Below, piece by piece: positions 23,839 through 31,576 of a DNA stretch of 64,000 bases. Source of the stretch: Archangium sp. (GTDB lineage Bacteria > Myxococcota > Myxococcia > Myxococcales > Myxococcaceae); assembly GCA_022843845.1 (NCBI GenBank), contig JALHMW010000007.1, positions 1-64,000 on the forward strand, read 5' to 3'. Every line of letters starts with the position of its first letter. Position 1 is the first letter of the stretch. A program made the translations under genes and the position numbers. The notes under the pieces were generated by a model. That model made no database searches and was not told the DNA's origin. It saw only the letters and a program-made list of their open reading frames with translations.

Positions 23839-25347
23839 ATGACGAAGCGTGAAGCGTGTCCGCGAGCTGCGGCGCACGGGATGGCGTGGTCTGTCGTGAT
23901 GGTGGGACTCCTGGCGGGCTGCGCAGATTCGGGGCCGAGACTGCAACTGCAGGTGCCACGGGCGCCTCGGTCGTCGTCGGCGCTCGGAGCGAGCACCACC
24001 CCGAGTGTTCCGGCGAACGCGACCTTTGATGCGCCGCTCATCGATCCCAACACCTGGAACGGCACGCCCATCGGCACCGGCTCCTTCAGCGTCGCCTTGA
24101 CGCCCACCGCGTCGGGTGGGCCGGCGAGCATCGCCTTCACCGATCCCCAGGGCGCTGATCACTACGTGATGATCGGCGACTTCAACTCGAGCACCGGCAG
24201 TGGGCTCGCGCTCATCTCGGACACCGCGTGGATCCTCGGGGCCAACGCGCTCAACGGCACCACGAAGACCGCCGTCGTCTTCGACACCTCGACCGGCAAC
24301 GTCACCGGCATCGCCCGCACGGGCACCGTCACGCTCACCGCGGCAGGCACGGCGCTCGGCCAACGCGTCACCGGTTCCGTCTCTGCCAGCTTTGTTCCGT
24401 ACAGCGCGACGCCGCCGGGCTGTGTCGTCGACGCGGACTGCGCCGCGCGCGAGGTCTGTCAGAGCGGCCAGTGCGTGCCGTCGACGCCTCCCGGCTGCAC
24501 CTCGAACTCGCAGTGCACCGCCGGCCAGGTCTGCCAGTCCGGAGCCTGCGTGCAGCCGCAACCTCGAGACGCCGGTCCTGGCCCGGTCTGCGCGACGGAT
24601 CGCGACTGCGGCGTGAACCAGCGCTGCACCGCGGGCCAGTGTGTCGCCGTCGCTCCGGGATGCACGTCGAATTCGCAGTGCGCTGCCGGCGAGGCGTGCG
24701 TCTCGGGCCAGTGTGTCGCGACCAACCCCGGCTGCACCTCGAACGCACAATGCTCCGCGGGCCAGTCGTGCATCGGCGGCCAGTGCATCTCCTCGAATCC
24801 CGGCTGCACCTCGAACGCCCAGTGCGCTCCCAGCCAGTCGTGCATCGGCGGCCAGTGCGTCTCCTCGAACCCCGGCTGCACCTCGAACGCGCAGTGCCCT
24901 CGCGGCCTCGTCTGCCAGGCCGGCGCGTGTGTCTCCACCGGCCCCATCGGCTGCGCACCGAAGCAGGGGAGCGGCTCGTACTCGGGCTCCTTCGGCTCGG
25001 TGAACACCTGCTCGGCGCTCGGCAGCGGCGCGGTCTCGCTCAGCGCCGGCGGCGCGGCGATCGACGACGACAACGGCCAGCTCACGCTCTTCATCGTCGA
25101 CCCGGCCACCCAGCGTGACGGCGTCATCATCGAGCTCAACGCGTGCCCGTCGGCCCCCGGCTCGACGTCGAGCCTCCAGGCGGCGCTCTACAAGAGCCAG
25201 CAGACGCCGCAGGGCGTGGTGCTCTCGGCGATGGTGCCCGGCACGGCCTCGATTCAGTGGACGCAGGTCGGCGCGACGCTCGCTGGAACCGTGAGCCTTT
25301 CCTTCGGCACCGGCGGCACCGTCACCGGCAGCTTCTCGGTCCAGTAA
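23839..25347 (+). CDS. Lipoprotein with cysteine-rich disulphide repeats
   Basis: ATG at 23839 follows AAAGGG (about 23826-23831). The product has 502 residues. The signal peptide ends in lipobox LLAGC (VVMVGLLAGCADSG). Residues about 45-190 form a beta-rich domain. Residues about 193-370 hold seven copies of a roughly 24-residue unit of the type PGCTSNAQCSAGQSCIGGQCV, with four Cys per unit. A C-terminal beta domain (residues about 380-502, starting CAPKQGSGSYSGSFGS) follows and resembles the N-terminal domain. The repeats are the kind seen in many myxobacterial surface lipoproteins. A hairpin follows the stop (25368-25400). Function unknown; binding or structural role inferred. Confidence 0.82.
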   Translation: MTKREACPRAAAHGMAWSVVMVGLLAGCADSGPRLQLQVPRAPRSSSALGASTTPSVPANATFDAPLIDPNTWNGTPIGTGSFSVALTPTASGGPASIAFTDPQGADHYVMIGDFNSSTGSGLALISDTAWILGANALNGTTKTAVVFDTSTGNVTGIARTGTVTLTAAGTALGQRVTGSVSASFVPYSATPPGCVVDADCAAREVCQSGQCVPSTPPGCTSNSQCTAGQVCQSGACVQPQPRDAGPGPVCATDRDCGVNQRCTAGQCVAVAPGCTSNSQCAAGEACVSGQCVATNPGCTSNAQCSAGQSCIGGQCISSNPGCTSNAQCAPSQSCIGGQCVSSNPGCTSNAQCPRGLVCQAGACVSTGPIGCAPKQGSGSYSGSFGSVNTCSALGSGAVSLSAGGAAIDDDNGQLTLFIVDPATQRDGVIIELNACPSAPGSTSSLQAALYKSQQTPQGVVLSAMVPGTASIQWTQVGATLAGTVSLSFGTGGTVTGSFSVQ

Positions 25348-25367
25348 CTCGTCCTCGTCGCACCTCG

Positions 25368-25400
25368 AGGCCGCGGCTCCTCACGGGGAGTTCGCGGCCT
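25368..25400 (+). terminator. Hairpin terminator after the Cys-repeat lipoprotein gene
   Basis: AGGCCGCG (25368-25375) pairs with CGCGGCCT (25393-25400), with inner pairing of CTCC and GGGAG around a TCAC loop. A moderately T-rich tail (tcgtcgttcg) follows. It separates the lipoprotein gene from the riboflavin operon. Confidence 0.6.
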
Positions 25401-25468
25401 TCGTCGTTCGGGCAAGGCCACACGTAAATCCCTTGCGGGGGCCGCCCTTTCCCGACAATGGACCGCGC

Positions 25469-26638
25469 ATGAGCAGCGAAGCCGCCGCGATTTCCCGGGT
25501 GCAGAAGGCCATCGCGGAGATCCGCAAAGGCCGGATGGTCGTCGTCACCGATGACGAGGGCCGCGAGAACGAAGGCGATCTCGTGATGGCGGCGGAGAAG
25601 GTGACGCCGTCAGCCATCACCTTCATGGCGAAAGAGGGCCGCGGGCTCATCTGTCTGTCGCTCACCGAAGACCAGGTGCGCACGCTCAACCTGCCGTTGA
25701 TGGCGACGGACAACACGTCTCCGTTCCAGACGGCCTTCACGGTCAGCATCGAAGCGGCGACGGGCGTCACCAGCGGCATCTCGGCGGCCGATCGCGCGCA
25801 CACCATCAAGACGGCGATTCGCCCCGACGCGAAGCCGGCAGAGCTCTCGAGGCCAGGCCACGTCTTCCCGCTGCGCGCGCGCAACGGCGGCGTGCTGGTT
25901 CGTCCCGGCCACACCGAGGTCAGCGTCGATCTCTCGCGCATGGCGGGGCTGACGCCCTCGGGCGTCATCTGCGAGGTGATGAACGACGACGGCACCATGG
26001 CGCGCCGCAACGATCTGGAGCGCTTCGCCAAACGCCACGGCCTGCACCTGCTCTCGGTCGCCGACGTCATCACCTACCGGCTGTCGCACGAGCGGCTGGT
26101 GCGGCGCATCGGCGAGACGACCGTCAGCCGCGAGCCGTGGGGCGAGTTCCGCGCGTACGCGTACTCCACCGACGTCGACCCGACCGTGCACCTCGCGCTG
26201 GTGAAGGGCGACGTCAGCGGCAAGCGGCCCATCATCACGCGCATTCACCGCACCACGCTGCTCGGCGACGTGATGGACGCGTGCACCGGTGAGTCGTCGC
26301 TCCAGCAGGCCTTCCGGCGCATCTCGGTCGAAGGCCGCGGCGTCATCGTCGTGCTGCAGAAGCACGTGATGGGCCTCGACGCGCTCGCCGTCAAACCCGC
26401 CAGCAACGAGCAGCAGGTGCCGGGCAAGGCCGGCCACACGCGCCTGCAGGAGTTCGGCGTCGGTGCGCAGATCCTCCAGGATCTCGGCGTGCGTCGGCTG
26501 CGCCTGCTGACCAACACCGCCAACACCATCGTCGGCGTCGAGCGGTACGGCCTCGAGGTGGTGGAGCAGCTCCCGCTCGCCTCGACGGTCGAGCGCCGCA
26601 AGCCCGGTAGCTCCACGCGTCGTTCATCGGTAGGGTGA
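25469..26638 (+). CDS. ribB: 3,4-dihydroxy-2-butanone 4-phosphate synthase fused to a zinc-less GTP-cyclohydrolase-II-like domain (RibBX type)
   Basis: The product has 389 residues from ATG 25469 (MSSEAAAIS). The N-terminal 200 residues are RibB: DDEGRENEGDL (metal and substrate loop), HVFPLRARNGGVLVRPGHTE and ICEVMNDDGTMA. This half makes the four-carbon riboflavin precursor from ribulose 5-phosphate. The C-terminal half aligns with RibA (GTP cyclohydrolase II), but the zinc cysteines (SECLTGD...CDCG) are missing: RIHRTTLLGDVMDACTGESSLQQ has Thr/Leu where Cys is needed and only one Cys. It should not hydrolyse GTP. A separate RibA is needed elsewhere in the genome. It heads an operon with ribH and nusB. 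Confidence 0.92.
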   Translation: MSSEAAAISRVQKAIAEIRKGRMVVVTDDEGRENEGDLVMAAEKVTPSAITFMAKEGRGLICLSLTEDQVRTLNLPLMATDNTSPFQTAFTVSIEAATGVTSGISAADRAHTIKTAIRPDAKPAELSRPGHVFPLRARNGGVLVRPGHTEVSVDLSRMAGLTPSGVICEVMNDDGTMARRNDLERFAKRHGLHLLSVADVITYRLSHERLVRRIGETTVSREPWGEFRAYAYSTDVDPTVHLALVKGDVSGKRPIITRIHRTTLLGDVMDACTGESSLQQAFRRISVEGRGVIVVLQKHVMGLDALAVKPASNEQQVPGKAGHTRLQEFGVGAQILQDLGVRRLRLLTNTANTIVGVERYGLEVVEQLPLASTVERRKPGSSTRRSSVG

Positions 26639-26645
26639 CCCACCA

Positions 26646-27119
26646 ATGCCTCGTTTCTTCGAAGGAAACCTCGTCTCGCCGAAGGGCCGCTTCGCGATCT
26701 GCGTCAGCCGCTTCAACGGCTTCATCACCGAGCCGCTCCTCTCTGGCGCCCTCGACGCGCTCGTTCGTCACGGCGTGGCCGACGGTGACGTCGACGTCTA
26801 CCGCTGCCCGGGCACCTGGGAGCTCGCCGGCCTCGTGCGGCGCGTCTCGGACTCGAAGCAGTACGTCGGCGTCATCGCGCTCGGCTGCGTCATTCGGGGC
26901 GGCACGCCGCACTTCGAGTACGTGGCGGGCGAGGTCGCCAAGGGCGTCGGTCAGGCCACGCTGACCGCCGACTGCGCCGTCACCTTCGGCGTGCTCACCA
27001 CCGACTCGGTCGAGCAGGCCGTCGATCGCGCGGGCGTGAAGTCGGGCAACAAGGGCGCTGAAGCCGCGGTCGCCTGCATCGAGATGGTCAACCTCTACGC
27101 GCGCATGGGAGCGACGTAG
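26646..27119 (+). CDS. ribH: 6,7-dimethyl-8-ribityllumazine synthase
   Basis: The product has 157 residues, the normal size. It condenses the butanone phosphate made by RibB with the ribitylamino-uracil to give lumazine, the last step before riboflavin synthase. Motifs: SRFNGFITEPLL (substrate-binding Phe), CPGTWEL, and GCVIRGGTPHFEYVAGE with catalytic His89. It begins seven bases after ribB and its stop overlaps the nusB start, so ribB-ribH-nusB is one transcription unit. Subunit assembly in a 60-mer or pentamer cannot be told. Confidence 0.97.
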   Translation: MPRFFEGNLVSPKGRFAICVSRFNGFITEPLLSGALDALVRHGVADGDVDVYRCPGTWELAGLVRRVSDSKQYVGVIALGCVIRGGTPHFEYVAGEVAKGVGQATLTADCAVTFGVLTTDSVEQAVDRAGVKSGNKGAEAAVACIEMVNLYARMGAT

Positions 27120-27538
27120 TGGGCAGCCGTCGCACCGGCCGGGAGCGCGCGCTGCAGGCGCTCTACCAGCTCGATCAGAACGACAAGGCCACCCCGCAAG
27201 ACGCGGTCGAGTCGGCCTGGGCTGCCTCTGAAGATCCCCGAGACGACGCCGCGCACGTGTTCGCGACGGAGCTGGTCTCAGGCGTGCGTGAGCGCCTCAC
27301 CACCCTCGACGAGCTCATCGAGCAGCACAGCCAGAACTGGCGCATCGACCGCATGCAGCGCGTCGACCGCAACGTCTTGCGCCTCGGCGTCTTCGAGCTG
27401 ACCCAGCGCAGCGACATTCCCCGGAAGGTCACCATCAACGAGGCGATCGAGCTGGCCAAGATGTTCGGCACCGAAGACTCCGCGGCCTTCATCAACGGCG
27501 TGCTCGATCGCATCGCGATCGCCGTCAACAAGGCCTGA
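27119..27538 (+). CDS. nusB: Transcription antitermination factor NusB
   Basis: The product has 139 residues from GTG 27119, which overlaps the ribH stop by one base (TAGTG). It has the all-helical NusB fold: GRERALQALYQLDQ, then AHVFATELVSGVRERLTTLDELI, WRIDRMQRVDRNVLRLGVFEL, and TINEAIELAKMFGTEDSAAFINGVLDRIA. NusB with NusE (S10) binds boxA of rRNA leaders and holds RNA polymerase in the antitermination state. The ribH-nusB order is conserved in many bacteria. Confidence 0.97.
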   Translation: MGSRRTGRERALQALYQLDQNDKATPQDAVESAWAASEDPRDDAAHVFATELVSGVRERLTTLDELIEQHSQNWRIDRMQRVDRNVLRLGVFELTQRSDIPRKVTINEAIELAKMFGTEDSAAFINGVLDRIAIAVNKA

Positions 27539-27544
27539 TCCGAC

Positions 27545-28033
27545 ATGTCGCTGGTGAAGGAACCCTCGCTCCACACGGTCGACGCCCTCGAAGACATCGA
27601 CGCGGTGGTGTGCCTGCTGACGGAAGATCAACGGCCGCTCGAAGGCGGCGCGGGCTACGTCGACTGGCGCCTGTGTGGAGCCCTCTCTCGCGCCATCGTC
27701 AGCGGCTTCTTCAAGGGCAGCCCGGGCGAGAAGCTGCTCGTGCCGTCTGACGGACGCCTGCCAGCGCCGCTCATCTTTGCCGTCGGCCTGGGCCGCCTGG
27801 GGAGCGTCACCACCCTTGGCCTGGAGCACGCCCTCAACGAGAGCGTGGTGATGCTCCAGAAGGCGAAGGCCGAGCACATCGCCATCGCCGTGCCGCCCTT
27901 GCCGCAGCTCGACGTCGTCGGGGTCGGCGGCGTGCTGGCGCGGGCGCTCGTTTCGAAGTGGAAGGACGGCCGGGTGGTGGTGGTGGGAGACCCAGCGCTC
28001 GAGGCCACCGGGGCCGGGTCGGTCTCTCGCTGA
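27545..28033 (+). CDS. Stand-alone N-terminal domain of leucyl aminopeptidase (M17 family)
   Basis: The product has 162 residues from ATG 27545, six bases after nusB. The sequence (AVVCLLTEDQRPLEGGAGYVDWRLCGALSRAI..., then KLLVPSDGRLPAPLIFAVGLG, then ALNESVVMLQKAK) matches the macro-like N-terminal domain of M17 leucyl aminopeptidases. The C-terminal catalytic domain with its zinc ligands is absent and the next gene begins at 28071. A regulatory or binding role without peptidase activity is inferred. It belongs to the end of the ribB operon. Confidence 0.75.
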   Translation: MSLVKEPSLHTVDALEDIDAVVCLLTEDQRPLEGGAGYVDWRLCGALSRAIVSGFFKGSPGEKLLVPSDGRLPAPLIFAVGLGRLGSVTTLGLEHALNESVVMLQKAKAEHIAIAVPPLPQLDVVGVGGVLARALVSKWKDGRVVVVGDPALEATGAGSVSR

Positions 28034-28070
28034 CAGTGCCGAAGTTTCCGCGCTAACCTCGTCGTCACCC
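28030..28070 (+). promoter_or_regulatory. Candidate promoter of the chemosensory operon
   Basis: CTGACA (28030-28035) and TAACCT (28054-28059) are spaced by 18 bases, a reasonable sigma-70-like pair. The GTG of the receiver gene lies only 11 bases beyond the -10 box and has no ribosome site, so the mRNA may be leaderless. The -35 overlaps the stop codon of the previous gene. Confidence 0.4.
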
Positions 28071-28445
28071 GTGTCCGGCTGCAAAGTCCTCATCGTCGAA
28101 GATTCGCGCGCGACCCGCGAGCTGCTGGCGGCCGCGATCGAGGTGCTCGAGGGCGTGGAGGTCTTCACCGTGGTGAGCGGCTTCGAGGCGCTCAAGGTGC
28201 TGCCCCGTCACCGGTTCTCGTTGATCATCACCGACATCAACATGCCGGACATCAACGGGCTCGAGCTCATCAACTTCGTGAAGAAGAACCCGCACTACCG
28301 TCAGACGCCGCTGTTCGTGGTGACGACGGAAGGCCGGGAGCAGGATCGCGATCGAGGCCTGCAGCTCGGCGCCGACGAGTATCTGGTCAAGCCCTTCCAG
28401 TCCGAGATTCTGACGGCGCTGGCCCGTCGCTACCTGAAGCTCTGA
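28071..28445 (+). CDS. CheY-like single-domain response regulator
   Basis: The product has 124 residues from GTG 28071, exactly a receiver domain. Phosphorylation pocket: Glu10/Asp11 (VEDSRA), phosphoacceptor Asp55 (ITDINMPD), Thr in VVTTEG and Lys in EYLVKPF. There is no output domain. The CheA gene starts seven bases after its stop, so it is likely the phosphate acceptor or a regulator of this kinase. A second receiver of the same type lies at 39186. Confidence 0.93.
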   Translation: MSGCKVLIVEDSRATRELLAAAIEVLEGVEVFTVVSGFEALKVLPRHRFSLIITDINMPDINGLELINFVKKNPHYRQTPLFVVTTEGREQDRDRGLQLGADEYLVKPFQSEILTALARRYLKL

Positions 28446-28451
28446 CCCGGC

Positions 28452-30566
28452 ATGCCACCGCCGCGCGCATTGTCGGAGTTCGTCGCCGAAGCCAACGAGG
28501 TGCTCGAGACGCTGGCGCACGATCTCGCGGTGCTCGACGCCCAGCGCGGCCGCGAGCCTGAGCCCGATCTGCTCAACGCCGTCTTCCGCGCGGCGCACTC
28601 GCTCAAGGGCCTGTCGGCCATGTTCGGGCAGGAGAAGATCGCCGGCCTCGCTCACCACCTCGAAGACGTGCTCGACGCGCTGCGGCTGGGCAAGGTGCAG
28701 AACAGCGACGCGCTCGTCGACACGCTGCTCGAGGGCGTCGACGTGCTCACGCTCATGCTGCGCGAGGCCGCGGGCGAGCCGGCGAACCCCGACACGCACC
28801 CTCGGGCAGCGGCCGTGGCCGACCACTTCGCGCGCCTGGCTGGCGGTGGGCAGGCGACCTCGGCCGACGTGCTCGACGAGGTGGGCATCGACCCCGCCAT
28901 TCGCGCCGTCTTCACCGAGTACGAGGAGCACCGCCTTCGCGAGAACGTGAAGAAGGGCGTGACGCTGTGGAAGGTGCGCGCCGTCTTCAGCCTCGAGGAC
29001 TTCGACACCCGGCTCGCCGCGCTGAACACCACGCTCAAGCCGCTGGGCGAGGTGATCAGCACGCTGCCGTCGTCGCAGCCGGGTGATGACGCGTCGATCG
29101 CGTTCGATCTGATCTTCGGCAGTGGCCGGGCGAAGGCCGAGATCGAGAAGGCCGTGGAAGGCGTCGCGTCGGTGTCGCCGCTCACGCAGAAGACCATCTC
29201 GCCTGCGCGCGATGCCGTGCCCGCGGAGTTCACCCCGGCGCCCCGCAAGCCACCGCCGAGCGCGCTCTTCCTGCAGGAGGCCAGCGCGCCCGATCTTCCG
29301 GCCTTCGGCGGCTCGAGCCAGTCGGGAGTGATGCAAGGGGCGGAGCCGAGCCTCCGCTCCCTCGCGCAGACGGTTCGCGTCGACATCTCGCGGCTCGATG
29401 GGCTGATGAACACCATCGGCGAGCTGCTCACCGTGCGCGCCAACATTCAGCGCCTCGCCGAGGTCGCGCGTCAGTCGGGCTCGACGCCGTTGCCGAAGCT
29501 GTGGGCGCAGGAGCTGCAGAAGGAATCTCGCGCCCTCGAGCGCAAGCTCGACGATCTGCAGAACGGCGTGCTCGACGTGCGCATGGTTCCGCTGGTGCAG
29601 GTGTTCGACAAGCTCGCGCGGCTCATGCGCCGCCTCGTGCGTCAGAGCGGCAAGGACGTGCACTTCGAGGTGGCGGGCGGTGACGTCGAGCTCGACAAGC
29701 TGATCGTCGAGGAGCTGTCGGATCCACTCATGCACCTGCTGCGCAACGCGCTCGATCACGGCGTGGAGGCGCCAGACGAGCGCATCGCCCAGGGCAAAGA
29801 CGCACGCGGCGTGATTCGGCTGAAAGCCCAGCAGCTCGGGAATCAGGTGCAGATCGAGGTGGGCGACGACGGCGCGGGCATGGATGAGACGCGCATTCGC
29901 CAGGTCGCGATCGAGCGTGGCGTGGTGACGCGTGAAGCGACCGAAGAGCTCGAGCGGCGCGATCTGCTCAACCTCGTCTTCCTGCCCGGCTTCTCGACCC
30001 GTCAGGACGTCAGCGAGCTCTCCGGCCGCGGCGTCGGCCTCGACGTGGTGAAGACGAACCTGTCGCGGCTCTCGGGGCTCATCGACATCGACAGCCGGCG
30101 CGGCGAGGGCACCCGGTTCCTGCTGACGCTCCCGCTGACGCTGGCGATCATTCGCGCGCTCATCGTCGGGGTCGGCGATCGCACCTTCGCGGTGCCGCTC
30201 AACTCGGTGACCGAGATCGTCTCGGTGAAGCCCGCCGAGCTGCGCACCATCGAGCGGCACGAGGTGATCGACGTGCGCGGGCAGACGCTGCCCTTCGTGC
30301 GCCTGGCCCGGGTGTTCGGCCTGCGAGAGACGCCGGTGGAGCGGCACTTCGTCGTCATCATCGGGCTGGCGCAAGACCGGTTCGGCCTCGCCGTCGATGC
30401 GCTGCTCGGCCAGGAAGACATCGTCACCAAGCCGCTCGGCGGCAGGCTCAGGGGTGTCCGTGGCATCGCAGGCGCGACCGAGCTCGGAGATCGTCGCGCG
30501 GTGCTGGTGCTCGACGTGGGCGCGCTGGTGGAAGAGCTCAAACGTCCGACCGCGGCGGTGGGCTAG
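28452..30566 (+). CDS. cheA: Chemotaxis histidine kinase CheA
   Basis: The product has 704 residues. Domains in order: P1 histidine phosphotransfer (residues about 1-110, phospho-His49 in RAAHSLKGLSAMFG), a P2-like/linker region (175-300), P3 dimerisation (about 310-385, VDISRLDGLMNTIGELL), P4 ATPase (about 385-550; N-box HLLRNALDHGVE, G-box GDDGAGMDE, GRGVGLDVVK), and P5 CheW-like domain (560-700). No C-terminal receiver is present. It autophosphorylates on His49 and passes the phosphate to receivers such as the one just upstream and CheB at 38011. Confidence 0.96.
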   Translation: MPPPRALSEFVAEANEVLETLAHDLAVLDAQRGREPEPDLLNAVFRAAHSLKGLSAMFGQEKIAGLAHHLEDVLDALRLGKVQNSDALVDTLLEGVDVLTLMLREAAGEPANPDTHPRAAAVADHFARLAGGGQATSADVLDEVGIDPAIRAVFTEYEEHRLRENVKKGVTLWKVRAVFSLEDFDTRLAALNTTLKPLGEVISTLPSSQPGDDASIAFDLIFGSGRAKAEIEKAVEGVASVSPLTQKTISPARDAVPAEFTPAPRKPPPSALFLQEASAPDLPAFGGSSQSGVMQGAEPSLRSLAQTVRVDISRLDGLMNTIGELLTVRANIQRLAEVARQSGSTPLPKLWAQELQKESRALERKLDDLQNGVLDVRMVPLVQVFDKLARLMRRLVRQSGKDVHFEVAGGDVELDKLIVEELSDPLMHLLRNALDHGVEAPDERIAQGKDARGVIRLKAQQLGNQVQIEVGDDGAGMDETRIRQVAIERGVVTREATEELERRDLLNLVFLPGFSTRQDVSELSGRGVGLDVVKTNLSRLSGLIDIDSRRGEGTRFLLTLPLTLAIIRALIVGVGDRTFAVPLNSVTEIVSVKPAELRTIERHEVIDVRGQTLPFVRLARVFGLRETPVERHFVVIIGLAQDRFGLAVDALLGQEDIVTKPLGGRLRGVRGIAGATELGDRRAVLVLDVGALVEELKRPTAAVG

Positions 30567-30569
30567 GCG

Positions 30570-31118
30570 ATGGCGCGCTTCGACGATCTGCTCAACCGCT
30601 TCTTCTACCGGGCTGACGAGAACGTCGGCGCCTGGCTCGAGCTCGCGCCCGAGATCGCCGACTCCATCGAAGAGCTGGAAGAGCTGCCCGAGGAGTTCCT
30701 CGCCTTCGAGCTCTCCACCGAGACCTACGCCGTGCCCATCGGCGCGGTGCGCGAGATCCTGAAAGTGCCGCTCATCACCTCGGTGCCCCGCGTCGCCGAG
30801 AACGTGCTCGGCGTGATGAACGTGCGCGGTGAGATGCTGCCCGTCTACGATCTCAAGCAGCGGCTCAACCTCGACTCCACGCCGCAGCGCGTGGCCGGGC
30901 CAAACGACGTGCCTCGAGAGACGCGCGTCGTGCTGCTGAAAGACCCCGAAGGCGACGCAGGCATTCTCGTCGACCGGGTGAAGGGCGTGGTGCGGTTGAT
31001 GTTGTCGAAGCTCGAGCCCGCGCCGACCCTGGGCGCCGAACGCCGCGCCGTCGCCGGGCTGGGACGCAAAGATGGGCAGCTCTACATCCTCCTCGACGTC
31101 GAGCAGGCCCTCGGATGA
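30570..31118 (+). CDS. cheW: CheW coupling protein (long form)
   Basis: The product has 182 residues. About 45 N-terminal residues rich in Glu (ELAPEIADSIEELEELPEE) precede a CheW domain: FLAFELSTETYAVPIGAVREIL, NVLGVMNVRGEMLPVYDL, and GILVDRVKGVVRLMLSKLEPAP. CheW links CheA to receptors. It starts four bases after cheA and overlaps the next cheW by four bases (ATGA), so the operon is tightly coupled. Having two divergent CheWs suggests two receptor or scaffold partners. Confidence 0.93.
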   Translation: MARFDDLLNRFFYRADENVGAWLELAPEIADSIEELEELPEEFLAFELSTETYAVPIGAVREILKVPLITSVPRVAENVLGVMNVRGEMLPVYDLKQRLNLDSTPQRVAGPNDVPRETRVVLLKDPEGDAGILVDRVKGVVRLMLSKLEPAPTLGAERRAVAGLGRKDGQLYILLDVEQALG

Positions 31119-31576
31119 GTGAGCCCGACGTTCAGCTCTGCGTGCTCGAGATCGGCCAGGAGACGTACGTGGTCGACCTCAAGCGCGTCGAAGAGATCCT
31201 CCCGGCGCAGGTCGCGACGCCGGTACCGCGCGCGCCAGCCTTCCTCGAGGGCGTGGTGAAGCTCCGCGGAGAGATCGTCCCCGTCGTCGACGTGCGCAAA
31301 CGCCTGGGCGTGGTGCCGCGAAGCACGACGACGGCCGATCCGCGCGTGAAGCGCCGGGAGCGCATGGTGGTGTGCAAGCTGGGCCGCCGCCGCGTCGGGT
31401 TCCTGGTCGATGCCGTCACCCGCGTGCTGCGGGTCGCCAGGACGGATCTGAAGCCAGCGCCGCTGACGGCCACTCCGGGCAAGCGGCCTCACATCCTCGG
31501 CGTCGTCGGGCAGGCCGGCGGCCAACTCAAGTTGATGCTCGATCTGCTCGCGCTGGTTGGAGACGACGCCTCATGA
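31115..31576 (+). CDS. cheW: Second CheW coupling protein
   Basis: The product has 153 residues and is a plain CheW domain: LCVLEIGQETYVVDLKRVEEIL, FLEGVVKLRGEIVPVVDVRKRL, VGFLVDAVTRVLRVARTDLKPAP. It is clearly diverged from the 182-residue CheW before it. Both ends overlap neighbours by ATGA junctions (31115-31118 and 31573-31576), which indicates translational coupling through the operon. Confidence 0.93.
   Translation: MSEPDVQLCVLEIGQETYVVDLKRVEEILPAQVATPVPRAPAFLEGVVKLRGEIVPVVDVRKRLGVVPRSTTTADPRVKRRERMVVCKLGRRRVGFLVDAVTRVLRVARTDLKPAPLTATPGKRPHILGVVGQAGGQLKLMLDLLALVGDDAS

Noticed and set aside
25348-25468. Possible FMN riboswitch upstream of ribB
   Set aside because: The conserved GGGGC/AGGGUGAAAUUCC core elements of RFN were looked for and not found; only a terminator hairpin is present.
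28065-30374. Long minus-strand frame opposite cheA and the first receiver
   Set aside because: It has His/Arg/Leu-rich shadow composition, while the plus-strand frames carry complete CheY and CheA motifs.
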